Translations under genes and position numbers: made by a program | The notes under the pieces: model-generated | Told to the model about the DNA's origin: nothing | What the model saw: the letters and a program-made list of their open reading frames with translations, nothing else | The model's database searches: none | Assembly: GCA_963702565.1 (NCBI GenBank) | Contig: CAVPDE010000030.1 | Span: 186,001-250,000 of the forward strand | DNA from: CAVPDE01 sp963702565 | Lineage (GTDB): Bacteria > Desulfobacterota > DSM-4660 > Desulfatiglandales > HGW-15 | Length of the DNA: 64,000 nucleotides | Direction: 5' to 3' | Shown here: positions 59,537 to 64,000 of the stretch, piece by piece | Position numbering within the stretch: the stretch's first letter is position 1 | Layout of the letters: each line of letters opens with the position of its first letter

Positions 59537-60461
59537 CAACTACGGGGCGACTTTTGCGTTCATCGCCGCGATTGTTTTCTTTTCCATCGCATCCAGGGGG
59601 TTTTTTAGCGGGCAGAACCTTCAAAACATTCTCGTGCAATCGACCTCTCTCGGCATATGTGCCTTCGGATTAACCTTCGTTTTAATCACCGGTGAAATCG
59701 ACCTGTCCTATGGTGGGGTCATTGGCCTGGTGGGCGCGGTGCTTGCTGGCATGATCAAGGATGGACACCCTATCGTTCTCGTGACCTTGGTGTGTTTCGC
59801 CATTGGACTGGGTACCGGCTTGCTCAATGCCATATTGATTGTGGGAATGAAACTGCCTTCTTTTCTAGCCAGCGTTGCTGTCATGTTTCTCTGCATGGGT
59901 GCCGAAAGGGTTTACAACCAGGGGATCACCACCTGGATCAGGGATCCGGAGATTCTTTCCATCGTACAGGCCCATATAGGCCCCATCCCCATTCCAGTCC
60001 TCTATTTGTTTGGCTTGTTTGCCATGTGTTGGTTTTTGCAGACTCAGACGCGGTTCGGTCAATACATTAGAGCTTTGGGAGAAAACATCACTGCGGTCCG
60101 GGAAGTTGGAATTCGCGCTAATATACTTAAATCATTGGTTTTCATTGCTGCAGGTCTTATTTTTGCCTTTGCGGGCTACATCGAGACCCTTCGGATCAGC
60201 GGTGCGGTCATGTATTCGGGAAAGCCGCTCCTTCTTTTTGTACTCGCCGCTTGTTTCCTAGGAACAGCCACGTTCAAGGCGGGAAAAGCCAATTTTCCAG
60301 GAACCCTCATAGGGGCATTCTTCCTCTACACCCTTTTGAGTGGATTCACCGGACTGGGCATGAAGTTCTACTACGTTCCTGTCGCTCAAGGTCTTATTCT
60401 CATTGTAGCCGTCGCCATCTCATCATTGAGGAGGGGAAAAATTGAGCAAGTCCAATTCTAG
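59499..60461 (+). CDS. Ribose-type ABC transporter permease 1 (RbsC family), 320 aa
   Basis: About eight to ten membrane helices. The family-typical L-I-T-G-E-I-D-L-S-Y-G-G-V near residue 65, the E-N-I-T-A-V-R-E-V-G-I coupling loop near residue 198 and L-L-F-V-L-A-A-C-F-L-G near residue 246 are present. The start lies inside the ATPase gene, giving a 38-bp overlap. The importer uses two different permeases rather than a homodimer. Confidence 0.9.
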   Translation: MQKQAITTKEIINNYGATFAFIAAIVFFSIASRGFFSGQNLQNILVQSTSLGICAFGLTFVLITGEIDLSYGGVIGLVGAVLAGMIKDGHPIVLVTLVCFAIGLGTGLLNAILIVGMKLPSFLASVAVMFLCMGAERVYNQGITTWIRDPEILSIVQAHIGPIPIPVLYLFGLFAMCWFLQTQTRFGQYIRALGENITAVREVGIRANILKSLVFIAAGLIFAFAGYIETLRISGAVMYSGKPLLLFVLAACFLGTATFKAGKANFPGTLIGAFFLYTLLSGFTGLGMKFYYVPVAQGLILIVAVAISSLRRGKIEQVQF

Positions 60462-61467
60462 TGCAACATGGTCGGACGCTCAAAATCGCAGCGGGCCTGA
60501 GCGGAGGACACAGAAAAGTGGCCGATCCTTGTTTCGGTATGGCATTTTCTTTATGTTCGGCATCTTTTATGCCATCGTCGCGATTCTTCGCCCCGGGTTT
60601 CTCAGCCTGGGAAATCTCTATGACATCTTGATTGAGACGAGCATCATCTCCTTTGTCTCTTTCGGAGAGGCCATCGTTGTTGCGGCCGGAGGACTGGATC
60701 TATCCGTTGGGAACATGGCCGGTGCTGCGGCCATGCTGACCTGTCATCTCCTAAGCAACCTGGGCGTTGGTCTAGTGCCTAGCCTGTTGGCAGGGGTCGC
60801 CGTCGGCTGCTTGATCGGAGTGGGCAATGGCCTCATGGTCTCTCGCCTCCATATGAACTCGTTGATCGCAACGCTGGGAACGATGTTTATCCTGATCGGA
60901 TTTCTTTATGGCTTGACCGGCGGGGTAACCATCCATATCGTGCCGCCCAATTTCAAATACCTTGGAAACGGTACTTTATTGAGTGTGCCTATTCCGATGT
61001 ATATATCGGGCGTGGTTTTTGTACTTGCGTATTTGTTCATGGAAAAGACCAGATACGGTCGGAATATACGCATGATCGGAGGGAACATCGAAGCGTGCAG
61101 GCTGTCGGGGGTGGATATCAAGAACCTCACGTTCATGACCTTCGTGCTTTGCGGGTTCTTGAGCACCTTCAGCGGCATACTATTGGCGGCTCGCCAGTCC
61201 ATAGGAAACGTTGACTTAGGCGAACGTTTCCTCTTGCAAGCGTTCATTGCGGCGATGCTCGGGACGGTCATTTTCAATGGGAAGTATATCATCGCAGGCA
61301 CCCTTTTCGGTGCCATTTTTCTCGTCAGTATTATTAACGGACTCACCCTTCTTGGGGCGGGACCTCAGTGGATGTATTTTGCCCAGGGATCTCTCTTGCT
61401 CATTGCGATCTTAGCAAATTATTACTCAAAAAGGGTTACGGTCAAATCGCGCGGTCAAAGACGTTAG
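60442..61467 (+). CDS. Ribose-type ABC transporter permease 2 (RbsC family), 341 aa
   Basis: This is the second RbsC-like permease, with a hydrophilic N-terminal lead of about 30 residues. A-A-G-G-L-D-L-S-V-G-N near residue 75 and the coupling loop G-G-N-I-E-A-C-R-L-S-G near residue 212 are typical. It starts at TTG with GAGGAGGGG at 60428-60436 and overlaps permease 1 by 20 bp. It is clearly a diverged paralogue of permease 1. Confidence 0.9.
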   Translation: MSKSNSSATWSDAQNRSGPERRTQKSGRSLFRYGIFFMFGIFYAIVAILRPGFLSLGNLYDILIETSIISFVSFGEAIVVAAGGLDLSVGNMAGAAAMLTCHLLSNLGVGLVPSLLAGVAVGCLIGVGNGLMVSRLHMNSLIATLGTMFILIGFLYGLTGGVTIHIVPPNFKYLGNGTLLSVPIPMYISGVVFVLAYLFMEKTRYGRNIRMIGGNIEACRLSGVDIKNLTFMTFVLCGFLSTFSGILLAARQSIGNVDLGERFLLQAFIAAMLGTVIFNGKYIIAGTLFGAIFLVSIINGLTLLGAGPQWMYFAQGSLLLIAILANYYSKRVTVKSRGQRR

Positions 61468-61485
61468 AATGTGGAGGAATAGACT

Positions 61486-62712
61486 TTGAATAAGACACCT
61501 TGGAAAACGGAAAATTGGTTTGTAAGCGCCTGGAACTATGTTGAGGAAGTGACCAAGGACTTCAGGCCTCCCAAGAAGGTGAAGATCCATGACATCACCC
61601 TTCGTGATGGAGAGCAGCAAGCCGGGGTCATCTTTACGAAAGACGATAAGATACGGATAGCTGAGAAGCTTGCAGAGGTGGGGGTGCACCGGATCGAGGC
61701 GGGGATGCCTGCGGTCTCTCCTAACGACGAAGCGGCGATTCGGGAGATCGTTAAACGTCGCCTGGGTTCTCAGATCTTCGCCTTCTCCCGTTGCATGGTG
61801 AAGGATGTTGAGCTGGCCGCAGACTGCGGAGTGGATGGAATTGTCATCGAAATTCCGGCCAGCGCGCACCTCATTGATCAGGGATACAAATGGCCTCTTG
61901 AGAAGGCCATCGATCTCTCTGTGAAAGCCACTGCTTTTGCCAAGGAGAAAGGGCTTTACACGGTTTTTTTTACGATTGATGCGACCCGATCCGATCTGGG
62001 CTGGTTGCTGAATTTGATTGACCGCGTCTCGACCGAAGGGCATATGGACGCATTCACGTTGGTGGATACGTTTGGTGTGCTTTCTCCCCACGCTGCCACC
62101 TATTTCACCAAGAAGGTGAAGGAGAGGGTTAAGAAGCCGCTCGAAATTCATTTCCATTCCGACTTCGGCATGGGGGTGGCCAACACGATCAATGCCGTGT
62201 TGGCTGGTGCCGAGGTGATTCACTCAACGGTGCTGGGCATCGGGGAACGGGCGGGAAACACACCGATGGAGGAAACCGTGCTGGCGCTGCTGACGATGTA
62301 CGGCATTGACGTCGGTCTCGATTACGGCAAACTGAATGAGCTTTCGAAGCTGGTGCGAGATCTTTCCGGTGTGCAGATCCCATCCTGCCGCCCATTTGTT
62401 GGGGAAGGCGCTTACACGATTGAATCGGGTATCGTGACGGGGTGGTTCAAGAATGTTTTCGAATCGCATCCCACAACGGTATTCCCCGTGCATCCCGAAT
62501 TTGTGGGTCATGATGCGCCGCAGATCGTCTTAGGCAAGAAGAGCGGGCTTGACAATGTTGACCTGTGGGCGAAGAGACTGGGAGTCAAACTTAGCGAGAA
62601 GCAATCCAATGCCCTGCTTCAAGAAGTCAAACTCATGTCCCATGACCTAAAAAGAGTGCTCAGCGAAGGCGAGTTCAAAAAACTGGCGAAGAAGGTGAAG
62701 GCCAAAAAATAG
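61486..62712 (+). CDS. DRE-TIM metallolyase, isopropylmalate/homocitrate synthase-like, 408 aa
   Basis: This TIM-barrel enzyme joins an acyl-CoA to a 2-oxo acid in known relatives. The motif H-D-I-T-L-R-D-G-E-Q-Q near residue 35 supplies the catalytic Arg and metal Asp, H-F-H-S-D-F-G-M near residue 223 the metal His pair, and G-I-G-E-R-A-G-N-T-P near residue 247 the family signature. It lacks the C-terminal leucine-regulatory domain of LeuA, so it is likely catabolic or not leucine-regulated. It starts at TTG with GGAGG at 61473-61477 and follows permease 2 by 18 bp. Confidence 0.85.
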   Translation: MNKTPWKTENWFVSAWNYVEEVTKDFRPPKKVKIHDITLRDGEQQAGVIFTKDDKIRIAEKLAEVGVHRIEAGMPAVSPNDEAAIREIVKRRLGSQIFAFSRCMVKDVELAADCGVDGIVIEIPASAHLIDQGYKWPLEKAIDLSVKATAFAKEKGLYTVFFTIDATRSDLGWLLNLIDRVSTEGHMDAFTLVDTFGVLSPHAATYFTKKVKERVKKPLEIHFHSDFGMGVANTINAVLAGAEVIHSTVLGIGERAGNTPMEETVLALLTMYGIDVGLDYGKLNELSKLVRDLSGVQIPSCRPFVGEGAYTIESGIVTGWFKNVFESHPTTVFPVHPEFVGHDAPQIVLGKKSGLDNVDLWAKRLGVKLSEKQSNALLQEVKLMSHDLKRVLSEGEFKKLAKKVKAKK

Positions 62713-62776
62713 GACACAAATTGCCACCGCACGCCTAAGAGAAATCATTCAAGACATTAGCCTTGTTTTACGAGGT

Positions 62777-62806
62777 CCAAGCCTGGGACTGATCCCGGGT
62801 ACTTGG
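62777..62806 (+). other. Stem-loop between the DRE-TIM and FAD-oxidase genes
   Basis: CCAAG (62777-62781) pairs with CTTGG (62802-62806), and inside it CCTGGGA pairs with TCCCGGG (one G-T wobble) around a CTGA loop, with two unpaired bases on one side. It ends 24 bp before the GTG start of the FAD oxidase. It could be a weak terminator or a leader hairpin; no T-run follows. Confidence 0.4.
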
Positions 62807-62830
62807 CCCGGATGAATGGAGAATCATGCC

Positions 62831-64000
62831 GTGAAGCCAGAAATCAAGCAGCAGCTTAAGGACATCGTCGGTCCGGAGAACTTCACCGACAGCCTGATCG
62901 ATCTCATTGCCTACTCCAAGGACGCCTCGGAATTCAAACATCGGCCGGACGCGGCCGTGTGGCCCACCTCCACAGAACAGATTTCCGCAATTCTCAAGTG
63001 GGCCAACCAAGAGAAGTTCCCCGTCATTGCCCGGGGAGCCGGGACGTCTCTGGCGGGCCTTGCCGTGCCTCAGCAAGGTGGTCTGATTCTGGATCTGGGG
63101 CGTATGAACAAAATCATTGAGATTCGCATCGAAGACCGCCTGGCCGTTGTTCAGCCGGGCGTGGTGTACGCGGATCTTGAGAAGGCTCTCGCACCCCACG
63201 GATTCTTTTTCCCGCCTGATCCGGCAAGCGGCTCGGTGTGTACCCTGGGCGGGAACGTGGCCACGAACGCCGGCGGCATCAGGGGAGCCAAATACGGCAC
63301 GACCAGGGATTATGTCCTTGGCCTGGAGGTGGTTCTTGCTGACGGCAGCGTCTTGCGCACGGGTTCCAGATGCATGAAAAGCGTTTCCGGTTATGATCTG
63401 ACAAGGCTCTTTGTCGGCTCGGAGGGCACGTTAGGGGTGGTCACAGAGATAACCCTCAAAATCAACCCTAAGCCGCCGGTGAGCAGTACGGCTTTAGCGA
63501 CCTTTGCCGTCCTCGAGGATGCGGGCAGGGCTGTGAGCGAGGTGATGCGCTCCGGCATCCTGCCCAGGGCGCTGGAGGTGGTGGATCAGCAGACGCTCGT
63601 TGCGATCAACCAAAATACCAACCTGAATCTACCGGAAGTGGAAGCCCTGCTCGTGGTCGAAACCGATGGGTATACTAAGGAGGAGAACGAATTCCAGCTG
63701 GCGAAGATTATGGACATCTTTAAGAAGAACAATGCGAACGACATCAAAAAGGCCGAAACTCAGAAAGAAGTTGAAGCGCTGTGGACCGCTCGCAAATCCG
63801 CTTATGGGGTCATTGCGCGGATCAATTATAATCTCTTTGTCGAGGATCTGACCGTGCCTATCTCTAAGGTTCCTGACATGCTGAGGGTGATAGCCGATCT
63901 TGCCAAGAAATATAATCTCAAAATCCCGACGGTAGGTCATGTGGGCGACGGGAATCTCCATCCCGTGATCAGTTTCGACGGCACCAAGGCTGAGGAGGTG
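62831..64000 (+). CDS. GlcD-type FAD-linked oxidase, N-terminal 390 aa (runs off window)
   Basis: This is a D-2-hydroxyacid dehydrogenase of the GlcD/D-lactate dehydrogenase type, cut by the right edge. The FAD-binding PCMH domain has R-G-A-G-T-S-L-A-G near residue 68, P-P-D-P-A-S near residue 133 and G-G-N-V-A-T-N-A-G-G near residue 142. The C-terminal oxidase signature G-H-V-G-D-G-N-L-H-P appears near residue 370. The start is GTG at 62831 with GGAGA at 62818-62822; a nearby ATG (62826) is followed at once by a stop. It probably oxidises a 2-hydroxy acid made by the upstream enzymes. Confidence 0.88.
   Translation, partial: MKPEIKQQLKDIVGPENFTDSLIDLIAYSKDASEFKHRPDAAVWPTSTEQISAILKWANQEKFPVIARGAGTSLAGLAVPQQGGLILDLGRMNKIIEIRIEDRLAVVQPGVVYADLEKALAPHGFFFPPDPASGSVCTLGGNVATNAGGIRGAKYGTTRDYVLGLEVVLADGSVLRTGSRCMKSVSGYDLTRLFVGSEGTLGVVTEITLKINPKPPVSSTALATFAVLEDAGRAVSEVMRSGILPRALEVVDQQTLVAINQNTNLNLPEVEALLVVETDGYTKEENEFQLAKIMDIFKKNNANDIKKAETQKEVEALWTARKSAYGVIARINYNLFVEDLTVPISKVPDMLRVIADLAKKYNLKIPTVGHVGDGNLHPVISFDGTKAEEV

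Overview
The window looks like chromosomal DNA from a strictly anaerobic deltaproteobacterium (Desulfobacterota, perhaps near Syntrophobacterales or Desulfatiglans-like lineages). This is inferred from gene content: a tungsten-type aldehyde:ferredoxin oxidoreductase, radical SAM proteins, polyferredoxins, a corrinoid/MetH-activation-like protein, NuoEFG-like electron modules coupled to molybdenum hydroxylases, and several ABC and TRAP importers. No rRNA, tRNA, CRISPR array, transposase or integrase was seen. Many promoters fit TTGACA-N17-TAtnnT closely.

Layout. Positions 1-5.1 kb: end of an HD-GYP-type N-terminal protein, a HEAT-repeat protein, then an SDR dehydrogenase, an MBL-fold hydrolase, a NIPSNAP protein and a small holin-like membrane protein. 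Positions 5.2-9.04 kb: a radical SAM C-terminal remnant, then a compositionally distinct TRAP transporter operon (DctQ, DctM, DctP) closed by an intrinsic terminator. Positions 9.4-20.4 kb: small zinc-ribbon proteins, a Raf-kinase-inhibitor-like protein, a nitroreductase, a DUF362 protein, a membrane-anchored 5'-nucleotidase, a radical SAM protein beside a TrpF-like TIM barrel, a HAL2-like phosphatase, an AAA ATPase and a NUDIX hydrolase. Positions 20.4-27.4 kb: AOR, a CDF cation transporter with a long cytoplasmic tail, a flippase-like protein, an EamA exporter and an M20 peptidase. Positions 27.4-33.1 kb: a complete oligopeptide-type ABC importer operon. Positions 33.3-39.6 kb: CBS protein, PRTase-like protein, DNPH1-like hydrolase, NUDIX, MetH-activation-like protein, nitroreductase, TANGO2/NRDE protein and a polyferredoxin.

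The most striking part is 39.6-64 kb. A GntR/FadR-type regulator (56570-55824, minus) heads a same-strand run of about 17 kb. It contains two tandem copies of a seven-gene module: NuoG-N-like, NuoE-like, NuoF-like, zinc-finger/[2Fe-2S] subunit, molybdopterin catalytic subunit, FAD subunit and a MoaD/ThiS-like protein. A Zn-alcohol dehydrogenase and an Fe-alcohol dehydrogenase follow. The electron-transfer genes appear identical over a 2960-bp direct repeat, and the FAD subunits nearly identical over a 935-bp repeat. The catalytic subunits and MoaD-like proteins are strongly diverged. The FAD subunit carries a four-cysteine insertion like that of 4-hydroxybenzoyl-CoA reductase. Divergently from the regulator run a ribose-type ABC importer, a DRE-TIM (isopropylmalate/homocitrate synthase-like) enzyme and a GlcD-type FAD oxidase cut off by the window end. 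I read this as an inducible uptake and catabolic locus in which two related Mo enzymes of different specificity share one NAD-linked electron module. The substrate cannot be named from sequence.

A second theme is intergenic structure. Degenerate tandem arrays of 7- or 8-bp words, sometimes in facing orientation, lie beside genes at six or more sites. There is a nested three-arm inverted repeat at 24.0 kb, and a perfect 20-bp inverted repeat whose arms encode the C-termini of two convergent genes at 20.4 kb.
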